Of a stretch of 64,000 bases of DNA, positions 7,939-16,228 are shown one piece after another (position 1 is the first letter of the stretch; each line of letters begins with the position of its first letter). Made by a program: the position numbers and the translations under genes. The notes beneath the pieces are model-generated. The model was not told the DNA's origin, made no database searches, and was given only the letters and a program-made list of their open reading frames with translations. Origin of the DNA: Alphaproteobacteria bacterium (GTDB lineage Bacteria; Pseudomonadota; Alphaproteobacteria; Sphingomonadales; Sphingomonadaceae); NCBI GenBank assembly GCA_018970445.1, contig JAGWWF010000012.1, forward strand, positions 1 to 64,000, given 5' to 3'.

Positions 7939-9915
7939 TCAGCTGATGTTCCACCCGATCAGGCCATAGTTCCAGAAGGCGAACAGCAGGGGCAATGTGC
8001 CCAGCCCCAGCAGTCGCAGATGCCAGCGACCCAGACTCCCGCGCCAGCCGGTGATTGCCGGCTGGCGCCAGCTGAGGCTGGCCAGCAGCAACAGGCCAAG
8101 CAAGCATGTTGCGACCAGATTCATCCAGATCTGGAAAGGCGCCAGCTCCATGCTGGTGGTCAGCACATATTTGAGCGGCTCCACTGGCGCGCCGGCCCAT
8201 GAGCGGAAGAACAGGACCGGCGAGGCGGCCAACCCAAAAGGCATGGCCAGCGCCAGCCAGCGCCCGCGGCTGCCCTTGGCCCAGGCCGGTGCCAACAGCC
8301 CGGTCAGCAGCACCAGCACGCCGATCAGCAGGGCCTGGTTCCATAGCGCGGGGCGCGTCAGGCCTTCGGCCTTGTGATAGACGGCATCGGTGTATTGCAG
8401 GCTGGCGCGGGTGGGCTTGCCCTGTTCGTCAGGCAGGAAGACGATCACATCACTCCAGCCTGAAGGCTTGTCGGGTTGCAGCGCCTCGCTGCGCCAGAAG
8501 ACATTGTCGCCATGCGGCCGGTATCCCCGGCTCGACCCCAGCTGGAGTGCGCCATCGCCCGGCACGCTGACCGGCAACGGGCCACCCAGGAAATTGGCCG
8601 AGAAGATCTCGCTGACTGAACGGATCTGGCGACGCTGGCTGATGTAATCGCCGGCATAGGCCGCCAGATCGGGCGCTGCTTTCCCGACGGCGGCCGGCGC
8701 CTGCCAGCGACCCAGCAGTGCTTCCAGCCCGGCCGCGCGGATGCCGGCAAGCGTGGGCAACGGCCGCCCGGCCTGTACCGCATCCGGCGCCGGCGCCGGC
8801 GGCAGGCCCAGCAGCCCGGCCAGCGGCAGTGTGATGCCGCCTTCACCGGTGACGGCCACGAAGATGCCCGTCTTGCGGTCCGGCAACAACGACAGGTAAC
8901 TGCTGGTGCCGACCGTGCGCCCACCATGTTCAACAAGCCGGTTGCCGTTCCAATCGTTGATCATGAACAACAGGCCATAGCCCTGCACCGCCGGATGCGT
9001 GCCACCTTGCCGTGCAAAGGCGAGCGCACGCCCGCGGTCGCCCAGAATGTCGGCAATGCCGAGGTCGGCGCTCCCGCCCAGCAGTGCGATCATGTAGTGC
9101 GCCGCATCCCGGCCTGACATGGCGAGTGCACCGGCCATCCGGTTGATGGGGTGGTTGGCCCAGCCATCGGGCAGTGGCCGCGCGCCGCCATTGGGGTAGA
9201 TGACCTGAGCCTGCGCGGAATCGGGAAACCTTCCCGGCCCGCGCACGACAATGGCGCCCGCCATCCGCGCCGGGCCGAACACCCGTTCGGCGAGATGGCG
9301 GTCAATCGGCATCTTCACGGCATCTTCGGCCATGAAGCCGAGCAGGCCGGCGCCAAAGTTGGAATAGTTGCTGCCGGTGTTGGCGGCGACGATATAGCCT
9401 GGGAGATTGGCATCAAGATAAGCGCCATCGATGGTCGGGAAGCTGTCGCCGGTCCGCATGAACGGCTGGCGACGTTCGGCAAAGCCGGCTTGGTGCGTTG
9501 CCAGCATGCGGATGGTGATCGGGGTGCCGCGATTGTCGGGCACTTGCCAGCGGGAAAGATAGGCATTGACCGGATCATCGATTGACCGGATGCGGCCATC
9601 CGCCATCGCCTGTGCCACCGCCACCCCCACCAGCGTCTTGGTGATGGAGCCGGTGCGGAATCGGGTGCGCACCGGATCCACAGGCAGCCGGCCAGCGGCA
9701 TCGGCATGGCCATAGCCCTTGAGCAGCGCGATCTTCCCGTCACTTACAATGGCGACCACCGCACCGGTGTGCCTGACCTTGCCGCCAGGGTCGAACAACC
9801 GGTCAAAGGCGGTTTCAGCCTGGGCGATGGGCAGCGGTGCAGGCGCTTGCGCCATGGCCGGCGGTGTCGACACCAACAGCATCACCGCTGCCAACAGCCG
9901 TGCACCCAAGCCCAT
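7939..9915 (-). CDS. Secreted/membrane serine hydrolase, beta-lactamase class C fold with C-terminal membrane segments
   Basis: I chose ATG 9915, which has GGAGGTG just upstream and begins a signal peptide ending near AMAQA; the frame extends further 5' but runs through the shared operator. The 658-residue protein has SITK (Ser90-Lys93), YSN and HGG motifs of the class C beta-lactamase/DD-peptidase fold. The C-terminal 130 residues contain several hydrophobic helices, so the catalytic domain is probably tethered on the periplasmic face. MlrB of microcystin degraders and D-amino acid esterases/amidases share this fold. Nothing marks it as an antibiotic resistance enzyme. It diverges from an MFS gene and nearly abuts the isomerase gene at its 3' end (13 bases). 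Confidence 0.85.
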   Translation of the reverse strand: MGLGARLLAAVMLLVSTPPAMAQAPAPLPIAQAETAFDRLFDPGGKVRHTGAVVAIVSDGKIALLKGYGHADAAGRLPVDPVRTRFRTGSITKTLVGVAVAQAMADGRIRSIDDPVNAYLSRWQVPDNRGTPITIRMLATHQAGFAERRQPFMRTGDSFPTIDGAYLDANLPGYIVAANTGSNYSNFGAGLLGFMAEDAVKMPIDRHLAERVFGPARMAGAIVVRGPGRFPDSAQAQVIYPNGGARPLPDGWANHPINRMAGALAMSGRDAAHYMIALLGGSADLGIADILGDRGRALAFARQGGTHPAVQGYGLLFMINDWNGNRLVEHGGRTVGTSSYLSLLPDRKTGIFVAVTGEGGITLPLAGLLGLPPAPAPDAVQAGRPLPTLAGIRAAGLEALLGRWQAPAAVGKAAPDLAAYAGDYISQRRQIRSVSEIFSANFLGGPLPVSVPGDGALQLGSSRGYRPHGDNVFWRSEALQPDKPSGWSDVIVFLPDEQGKPTRASLQYTDAVYHKAEGLTRPALWNQALLIGVLVLLTGLLAPAWAKGSRGRWLALAMPFGLAASPVLFFRSWAGAPVEPLKYVLTTSMELAPFQIWMNLVATCLLGLLLLASLSWRQPAITGWRGSLGRWHLRLLGLGTLPLLFAFWNYGLIGWNIS

Positions 9916-9971
9916 CTTCACCTCCACTGCTGGACAGGAGCGTAAAGATATGTTCAGCAATCGACAAGATG

Positions 9972-9986
9972 TTTCCAATCGGAAAT
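9972..9986. promoter_or_regulatory. Operator-like palindrome b (serine hydrolase / MFS divergent promoter)
   Basis: TTTCCAATCGGAAAT, one of the best copies of the shared motif, 57 bases upstream of the hydrolase start (9915) and 67 bases upstream of the MFS start (10053). Confidence 0.75.
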
Positions 9987-10052
9987 ACCCTAAGTCGGCG
10001 TCCGCCAAGGTTTGGCAAGGGCTGCACGGGTTGATGATGGGCGGGCGCGGAC

Positions 10053-11351
10053 ATGACACAGGTGCGGGCATGGATCATGGTGGTGGCGTTGCTGCTGGCT
10101 GCCATCATCTCGTTCATCGATCGCCAGCTGCTCAGCCTGATGGTGGATCCGATCCGGCACGACCTGGGCATCAGCGATTTCCAGATCGGTCTGCTGGTGG
10201 GGCCAGCCTTTGCCGTGTTCCATGCCGTGGCCGGCATCCCCTGCGGCTGGCTGGCCGATCGCATGGGGCGTGGCCGGCTGGTGGCCGGGGGCATAGCCCT
10301 ATGGTCGCTGCTGACCATGGCCAGTGGTGTTGCTGCCAGCTACGGCCAGCTTTTGCTGGCCCGCATGGGTGTCGGGGTGGGCGAGGCGACGTTGGGGCCA
10401 AGTGCCCATTCCCTCATAGCTGACAGCTTTGATGCGCGGCGCCTGCCCATGGCCATGGCGGTCTATTCCACCGGCGTGGCCCTGGGCGCCGGCCTGGCCT
10501 TTGCCTTTGGCGGGCAGGCGGTGCTTTGGGCCGGGCAGTTGCCCACCAGCATGCCGGCATTGGCACATCTGCACGACTGGCAACGCGCGTTCCTGCTGGT
10601 CGGTCTGCCCGGCCTGCTGGTATCGGCGTTGGTGCTGCTGGTGGTGCGTGACCGGCGCCAGACATCTGCTCGTCCGGCACCTGCCGCCATGCTGACAGGT
10701 CTAGGCCCACTTTGGCGCGACAACCGGCAACTGGTTTTGCTCTACCTGCCTGCCATCAGCGCATTGACCGGGTCAGGCTATGCCAGCCTGACCTGGTTGC
10801 CGGCGCATTTCATCCGCAATTTCGGCTGGAGCCCGCAGCAGGTGGGCTGGATGCTGGGATTGATGCTGATGCTGGCCGGCGTGGCAGGGGCTATCGCTGC
10901 CGGACTGGCGGCTGGCTGGCTAGCGCGGCGCGGGCGCGTGGATGCGCCGCTGCTGGTCATCACGGTCAGCGCCCTTTTGCATGCCCCGCTGACTGCGGCA
11001 GTTACGCTGGTGGCCACCCCGGTGGTGGCGACCTGGCTGCTGGTGCCGGCCACCTTCCTGTCCAGTGCTTTTGTGGCGCTGGGGCCAGCGGCAGTGCAGG
11101 CCGCGACGCCGGTACCGCTGCGCGGCCGGGTGGCGGCCATCGTGCTGATGGTCACCAGCCTGGTCGGCATGGTCGCCGGACCGGTGGGCGTTGGGGCACT
11201 GACATCATTTCTGTTTGGCGATGACCGTGATGTTGGCCTGGGGCTGGCGCTGGTGGCCGGGCAGTTGTCGCTGCTGGGCGGGCTGTTGCTGCTGGCTGCC
11301 CTGGCGCCTTACCGGACGGTCATGGCGCGGATCAGAAGCGGGCGGGGCTGA
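10053..11351 (+). CDS. MFS transporter (spinster/ACS-like)
   Basis: The 432-residue protein has about twelve hydrophobic segments. It carries the MFS loop 2-3 signature GWLADRMGRGRL and the N-terminal FIDRQLLSLMVDPI pattern common to sphingomonad spinster-like or ACS-family carriers. The central loop is short. Substrate cannot be read from sequence; members often move organic acids, sugars or peptide-derived compounds. It is divergent from the serine hydrolase and shares its operator. Its 3' end overlaps the convergent threonine dehydratase gene by 20 bases. Confidence 0.88.
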   Translation: MTQVRAWIMVVALLLAAIISFIDRQLLSLMVDPIRHDLGISDFQIGLLVGPAFAVFHAVAGIPCGWLADRMGRGRLVAGGIALWSLLTMASGVAASYGQLLLARMGVGVGEATLGPSAHSLIADSFDARRLPMAMAVYSTGVALGAGLAFAFGGQAVLWAGQLPTSMPALAHLHDWQRAFLLVGLPGLLVSALVLLVVRDRRQTSARPAPAAMLTGLGPLWRDNRQLVLLYLPAISALTGSGYASLTWLPAHFIRNFGWSPQQVGWMLGLMLMLAGVAGAIAAGLAAGWLARRGRVDAPLLVITVSALLHAPLTAAVTLVATPVVATWLLVPATFLSSAFVALGPAAVQAATPVPLRGRVAAIVLMVTSLVGMVAGPVGVGALTSFLFGDDRDVGLGLALVAGQLSLLGGLLLLAALAPYRTVMARIRSGRG

Positions 11352-12543
11352 GGCCCAGTTCGGCCAGCCTTGCCAGGATGCGGTTGGCGGCCTCCGGCTC
11401 CGGCACCTCGATTTCAAATTCAACACGTGCACAGCGCGCTGCCGTGTCGCCAAAGGCCCGATCATGGCTCACGCTGTTGATATTGCCCGACAAGGCGCCA
11501 ATTTCGGCACAGACCATGGCCAGTGCCCCGGCTTGGTCCGACAAATCGGTGCGCAGGCGGATCAGCCTGCCTTCGCGCGCCAGCTGGCGCTGCAAAATGG
11601 CCGACAACAGCCGGTTGTCGATGTTGCCGCCACACAGGATCAGGCCCACCCGGCGGCCGCGATACTGTTCCGGGCGTGACAGCACTGCCGCCAGTCCAGC
11701 AGCGCCAGCGCCTTCCGCCAGGGTCTTTTCAATCTGCAGCAGCAGCGCGATGCCGTTTTCGATCGACGCTTCCGTCACCACCTCGATCCGGTCCACCAGC
11801 CTGCCAACATAATCGCGCGTGCGCTGGCCTGGCGCGATGACGGCAATGCCTTCGGCAATTGACACCCCGCGTTGGGCAGGATGCGGCCAATGGCCAAAGT
11901 GATGCGCCATGCCGGGAAACGCCTCCGACTGGACGCCGACAATCTCGACACGGGGTGCCAATGCCCTTGCGGCCACCGCGATGCCGGAAATCAGCCCGCC
12001 GCCGCCAATGGCCACCACCAGTACATCAAGGTCGGGCTGGTCGGCCAGCATTTCGAGGCCCACTGTGCCTTGGCCGGCGATCACGGCATCGTCATCATAA
12101 GGATGGATGAAGGTCAGCCCGCGTTCGGACACCAGCGCCGGAATGGCGGCAGTGGCCTCGGCAAAATCGCTGCCGGCCAGAATCACCTCCGCGCCGAATT
12201 CACGGGTGCGGTTGGCCTTGATCGCAGGGGTTGAGGTGGGCATCACGATGGTGGCCGGAATGCCGAGCTGGCTGGCGTGATAGGCCACGCCCTGTGCATG
12301 ATTGCCCGCCGACACCGCCAGGACCCCGCGTTTGCGCTCGGCTTCAGTCAGGCCCAGCATCCGGTTCAATGCCCCGCGTTGCTTAAACGATGCGGTGAAC
12401 TGCAGATTTTCGAACTTCAGCCAGATTTCCGCACCCGTCAGGTGCGACAGGGTCGCGGAATGCAGGAATGGCGTGCGCGAGACGTGCCCGGCAATGCGCG
12501 CGGCGGCCTGCTCCACATTGGCCAGTGTGATGAGCGGCATCAT
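11332..12543 (-). CDS. ilvA: Threonine ammonia-lyase (threonine dehydratase) with C-terminal ACT domain
   Basis: This PLP fold-type II enzyme converts threonine (or serine) to 2-oxobutyrate (or pyruvate) and ammonia. Residues 1-320 hold the catalytic domain with KFENLQFTASFKQRGA (PLP lysine Lys54), SAGNHAQGVA and the glycine-rich AIGGGGLISG phosphate loop. Residues from about 325 form a single ACT regulatory domain. Length (403 aa) matches the one-ACT-domain form. ATG 12543 overlaps the E2 stop (ATGA); a second ATG at 12540 is equally possible. It is the last gene of the E1-E2-dehydratase operon. That suggests its 2-oxobutyrate product feeds the 2-oxoacid dehydrogenase rather than isoleucine synthesis. 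Confidence 0.9.
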   Translation of the reverse strand: MMPLITLANVEQAAARIAGHVSRTPFLHSATLSHLTGAEIWLKFENLQFTASFKQRGALNRMLGLTEAERKRGVLAVSAGNHAQGVAYHASQLGIPATIVMPTSTPAIKANRTREFGAEVILAGSDFAEATAAIPALVSERGLTFIHPYDDDAVIAGQGTVGLEMLADQPDLDVLVVAIGGGGLISGIAVAARALAPRVEIVGVQSEAFPGMAHHFGHWPHPAQRGVSIAEGIAVIAPGQRTRDYVGRLVDRIEVVTEASIENGIALLLQIEKTLAEGAGAAGLAAVLSRPEQYRGRRVGLILCGGNIDNRLLSAILQRQLAREGRLIRLRTDLSDQAGALAMVCAEIGALSGNINSVSHDRAFGDTAARCARVEFEIEVPEPEAANRILARLAELGLSPARF

Positions 12544-13751
12544 GCCACGATCTGCCATGGATTTTCGACCAGCGCCCTGAATGCGGCCATGAAGCCGGCG
12601 GCCACCGCGCCATCGATGGCGCGGTGATCAAAGCTGCCCGTTGCGGTCAGCATGGTGGCAATGCCGAGGCTGCCATCCGCCACATGGGCACGTGGCTGCG
12701 CTGCACCGACGGCCAGGATCATGGCTTCAGGTGGGTTGATGACCGCGTCGAACTGGGTGATTCCGAACATGCCCAGATTGGTCAGGCTGGCGGTTCCACC
12801 GCTGTATTCTGATGGCTGCAGCCGACCATCGCGCGCCTTGGCGCCCAGCGCCTGCATTTCGGTCGCAATGGCAGAAACCGACTTGCCGGATGCATCTCTG
12901 ATCACGGGCGTGACCAGACCGCCCGGTATTGCCACCGCCACCGAAATGTCAGCCCTCGCAAACCGGCGGATGCCATCATCCGTGAAGCTGACATTGGCCT
13001 CGGGCACCTGTAGCAGGGCACACGCCTGGGCTTTCAACAGCATGTCATTAACGCTGATGCGGATGCCGCGAGCGGCCAGGCTTTCGTTGAGCCGGGCGCG
13101 CAGAGCCAGCAGCGGATCCAGCACGACGTCGACAGTCAAATAGAAATGCGGCACCTGCTGCTTGGACTCGGTCAGGCGGCGCGCAATCGTCCTGCGCATG
13201 CCGCTCAATGCCATAGTCTCAAATGGCGCAGTGGCCAGATTGCCAACGGGTGGCGCCACCACCGCTGGCAAGGTGACTTGTGCCGGCGCAGGTGCCGCGG
13301 CTGCGGGCAACCCCAGGCCGGCCGCTTCCATAACCGCGGCCATGCCAATTCTTTGCGCCGGTGCACGCGCTGCCAGTTGGGAGAGGCTGAGCCCCAGCAA
13401 TTGCCCCAGCTTGCGACCCAATGCTGTGGCTTCGGCCTGATCAGTTTGTGCCGCTGGCGCAGCAGGCGACATTGGTGGCGGAGGTGGCGCTGCCGGCGGC
13501 GCGACATTGGCGCCGAAAGTGCCAAGCTGCAGGATGACGGTGCCGACCGCAATATCGGCCGTACCTTCTGCCACCATTATGCCAGTCACGGTTCCGCTTT
13601 CGGTCGCTTCCAGTTCCATGGTCGCCTTGTCGGTTTCAATGTCGGCGATCACATCGCCGGCCCGCACGGCATCCCCTATTGCGATGTGCCATTTGGCCAA
13701 TGTGCCGGTTTCCATGGTCGGCGATAGCGCCGGCATGATGATGTCTGTCAT
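12540..13751 (-). CDS. 2-oxoacid dehydrogenase E2 component (dihydrolipoamide acyltransferase)
   Basis: The 403-residue protein has an N-terminal lipoyl domain with ETDKA (lipoylated Lys42) and a Pro/Ala-rich linker. A peripheral subunit-binding domain at about 110-150 follows (ALGRKLGQLLGLSLSQL), then a catalytic domain ending in FDHRAIDGAVAAGF (His376, Asp380). It transfers the acyl group from E1 to CoA. Start ATG 13751 overlaps the E1 stop. Together with the AceE-like E1 it forms an acyl-CoA-producing complex. The E3 (lipoamide dehydrogenase) is not encoded in the window and must come from elsewhere. Operon position with threonine dehydratase suggests 2-oxobutyrate as substrate. Confidence 0.9.
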   Translation of the reverse strand: MTDIIMPALSPTMETGTLAKWHIAIGDAVRAGDVIADIETDKATMELEATESGTVTGIMVAEGTADIAVGTVILQLGTFGANVAPPAAPPPPPMSPAAPAAQTDQAEATALGRKLGQLLGLSLSQLAARAPAQRIGMAAVMEAAGLGLPAAAAPAPAQVTLPAVVAPPVGNLATAPFETMALSGMRRTIARRLTESKQQVPHFYLTVDVVLDPLLALRARLNESLAARGIRISVNDMLLKAQACALLQVPEANVSFTDDGIRRFARADISVAVAIPGGLVTPVIRDASGKSVSAIATEMQALGAKARDGRLQPSEYSGGTASLTNLGMFGITQFDAVINPPEAMILAVGAAQPRAHVADGSLGIATMLTATGSFDHRAIDGAVAAGFMAAFRALVENPWQIVA

Positions 13752-16114
13752 CGCGCGCTTCCGATCAGTTCGGCGGCGGCCTCGACAATCGCTTCGGCAT
13801 CCAGCCGATACTCTGCATAGAGTGTGGGCAAGGTCCCCGTCTGGCCAAAGCGGTCAGTGCCCAGTGGGCTGACGCGATGGCCCTGCACCCCACCCAGCCA
13901 AGACAATGTAGCCGGCGCCGCATCGCACAGCGTGACAAGGCCAGCGCTTCGCGGCAGGGCCGACAGGAGCTGTTCAACCGGCGCCAATGCGGCCTTGCCT
14001 TGGCGCCATCTGTCAGCACGGGCCCTGGACCATGCCCGGTGCAGTTGGCCCGGCGAAGTGATTTGCAGCAGCCCAAGACCCGGCATGTCTTCCGACAACA
14101 AGGCATGAGCGGCCAGCGCTTCCGGCATGACCGCGCCCATGGCGACAATGGCGACTGGCTCGTCTGCCGTGGGCGCGATCCGCCAATAGGCACCATCAAT
14201 CACCCCCTGCTTCCAGCCATCATCAGCCCTTGCAGGTTGATCGATGCTGCGCGTCGAGAGGCGAAGATAGATGCTGCCGCCCTCCGGTTCCTGCAAATGC
14301 CGGAAGGCATGTTCCATCAGCAGTGCTAGTTCGTCGGCAGTGGCTGGTTCATAATGGGTTAGCCCCGGTTGGCCCATGGCAATCAACGGTGGGTTGATCG
14401 ACTGGTGGGCGCCGCCTTCCCCGCCCAGCGTGATGCCCGATGGAGTGGCCACCAGCAGGAAGCGAGCATCCTGATAACAGCCATAATTCAGCGCATCGAG
14501 TCCGCGCGCGATGAACGGATCATAGACGGTGCCGATCGGTATCAGCCGTTGGCCAAACAATGGGGCCGAAAGCCCGGCAGCAGCCAGCATGAGGAACAGA
14601 TTATGCTCCGCAATCCCCAATTCGACATGTTGGCCGGCGGCACTGCCTTGCCATTTTTGCGGGCTGGGCACGTTGAGCGACCGGAACACATCGGGCAGTT
14701 CGCGTCGGCGGAACAGGCCGCGGCTGTTCACGAAAGCGCCAAGATTGGTGGAAACCGTGACATCAGGCGATGTGGTGATGATCCGGTCGGCCAGCGGTGT
14801 CTGCCCTTTGGCCAGGTCGAACAATATCTTTCCAAACGCCGCCTGCGTTGATTGCGAGGCGCCCTCCGGTGCCGCAATGGCCGGCACCGGTACCGGCTGC
14901 CAGGGATGGTCGGCCGCCTTGATGGCAATCGGGCTGGCAGCGACAAAGGCTTCCAGGGCCGCCCGTGCATTGTCGCCCAGGCCTGACCAGGTGCCCCATT
15001 CGTCGCCAGGGGCGATGCCCATGCTGTCGCGCAGGCTTTCGATCTGGCCGGGCGTCATCAGGCCGGCGTGATTGTCCTTGTGTCCGGCAAGCGGCAGACC
15101 GTGGCCCTTGATGGTGTAGGCGATGAACAGGGTGTTGCGCTCATCGCGGGCGGCATCAAAAGCAGCCACCAGCGTTTCGATGCAATGGCCGCCCAGTGTC
15201 GTCATCAGCCGTTGCAAAGCGGCATCATCATGCCCGGCGATCAGCGTCAGTGTTTCGGGTTGGTCGGCCAGATCGGCATTCAACCGCGCCCGCCAGGCCG
15301 CGCCGCCCTTGTAGGTCAGGGCGGCATAATCTGCATTCGGACAGGTTTCGATCCAGTCCGCGATCGCCTGGCCACCGGGCCGCGCAAAGGTTTCGCGCTG
15401 CAGCCGGCCATGTTTCAACGTGATGACCCGCCAACCACAGGTCTCGAAGATATCGTCAAAGCGGCGGAACATGCGGTCAGCCGTGGTGGCGTCCAACGAT
15501 TGCCGGTTGTAATCGACAATCCACCAGCAGTTGCGCAAATCGTGTTTGTAGCCCTCGATCAGGCATTCATAGATGTTGCCCTCGTCCAGCTCGGCATCGC
15601 CCATCAGGGCGATCATGCGGCCGGCCTGGCCGGGCGGCAGGGCTGCATGGGCAATCAGCCAATCCTGCACAAGGCTGGCAAAGGCGGTGATGGCGACACC
15701 CAGACCAACCGAGCCAGTGGAAAAGTCCACAGGAATCGCATCCTTGGTGCGGCTGGGATAGGATTGTGCGCCGCCCTTGCCGCGGAAAGCCTGCAAGGCT
15801 GCGAGGCTCTGGTTGCCCAACAGATAATGGATGGCATGCAGCAGCGGGCCGGCATGCGGCTTCACGGCAACTCGGTCATTGGGCCCCAACGCATGGAAAT
15901 AAAGCGCGGCCATGATCGCCGTCATCGAGGCGCAACTGGCCTGGTGGCCGCCCACCTTTATCCCATCCACACTTTCACGGAGGTGGTTGGCGTTGTGGAT
16001 GGTCCAGGCACTGAGCCACAGCAGCCGCTGGTCGATGGCTTCCAGCTGCGCCAGCCGTTCCGGCGACAGGGCGTGCGCAGTCGCAATTGTGCAAGGCTCG
16101 GTGCTTGTGGGCAT
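13748..16114 (-). CDS. Homodimeric AceE/MdeB-like 2-oxoacid dehydrogenase E1 (thiamine diphosphate)
   Basis: I chose ATG 16114 (MPTSTEP), preceded by GGAG nine bases upstream; ATG 16129 is an alternative, and longer frames run through the operator. The 788-residue product has the thiamine-diphosphate motif GDAELDEGN...N (GDAELDEGNIYE, then VDYNRQSLD), the His-rich VKPHAGPLLHAIHYLLGN region, and a transketolase-like pyrimidine domain with VELGIAEHNLFLM. This is the homodimeric E1 architecture of AceE and of Pseudomonas MdeB, the 2-oxobutyrate dehydrogenase next to methionine gamma-lyase. It is somewhat shorter than AceE (about 887 aa). Its E2 and a threonine dehydratase follow in the same operon. 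Confidence 0.85.
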   Translation of the reverse strand: MPTSTEPCTIATAHALSPERLAQLEAIDQRLLWLSAWTIHNANHLRESVDGIKVGGHQASCASMTAIMAALYFHALGPNDRVAVKPHAGPLLHAIHYLLGNQSLAALQAFRGKGGAQSYPSRTKDAIPVDFSTGSVGLGVAITAFASLVQDWLIAHAALPPGQAGRMIALMGDAELDEGNIYECLIEGYKHDLRNCWWIVDYNRQSLDATTADRMFRRFDDIFETCGWRVITLKHGRLQRETFARPGGQAIADWIETCPNADYAALTYKGGAAWRARLNADLADQPETLTLIAGHDDAALQRLMTTLGGHCIETLVAAFDAARDERNTLFIAYTIKGHGLPLAGHKDNHAGLMTPGQIESLRDSMGIAPGDEWGTWSGLGDNARAALEAFVAASPIAIKAADHPWQPVPVPAIAAPEGASQSTQAAFGKILFDLAKGQTPLADRIITTSPDVTVSTNLGAFVNSRGLFRRRELPDVFRSLNVPSPQKWQGSAAGQHVELGIAEHNLFLMLAAAGLSAPLFGQRLIPIGTVYDPFIARGLDALNYGCYQDARFLLVATPSGITLGGEGGAHQSINPPLIAMGQPGLTHYEPATADELALLMEHAFRHLQEPEGGSIYLRLSTRSIDQPARADDGWKQGVIDGAYWRIAPTADEPVAIVAMGAVMPEALAAHALLSEDMPGLGLLQITSPGQLHRAWSRARADRWRQGKAALAPVEQLLSALPRSAGLVTLCDAAPATLSWLGGVQGHRVSPLGTDRFGQTGTLPTLYAEYRLDAEAIVEAAAELIGSAR

Positions 16115-16166
16115 CGGCCCGATCTCCATCCAGCTCTTTCCAGAATTTCCGGAAGCTGCTAACATA

Positions 16167-16181
16167 ATTCCAATCCGAAAC
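16167..16181. promoter_or_regulatory. Operator-like palindrome c (E1 / glycosidase-like divergent promoter)
   Basis: ATTCCAATCCGAAAC (reverse complement GTTTCGGATTGGAAT). It lies 52 bases upstream of the E1 start at 16114 and 47 bases upstream of ATG 16229 on the other strand. Confidence 0.68.
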
Positions 16182-16228
16182 GAAGATATCTTTGCAGAAA
16201 ATTTCGGAGTGTTTTCAGGGAGGGGCCG

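Noticed and set aside
15068-16162. 364-codon plus-strand frame opposite the E1 gene
   Set aside because: Shadow of the AceE-like gene and would cross the shared operator.
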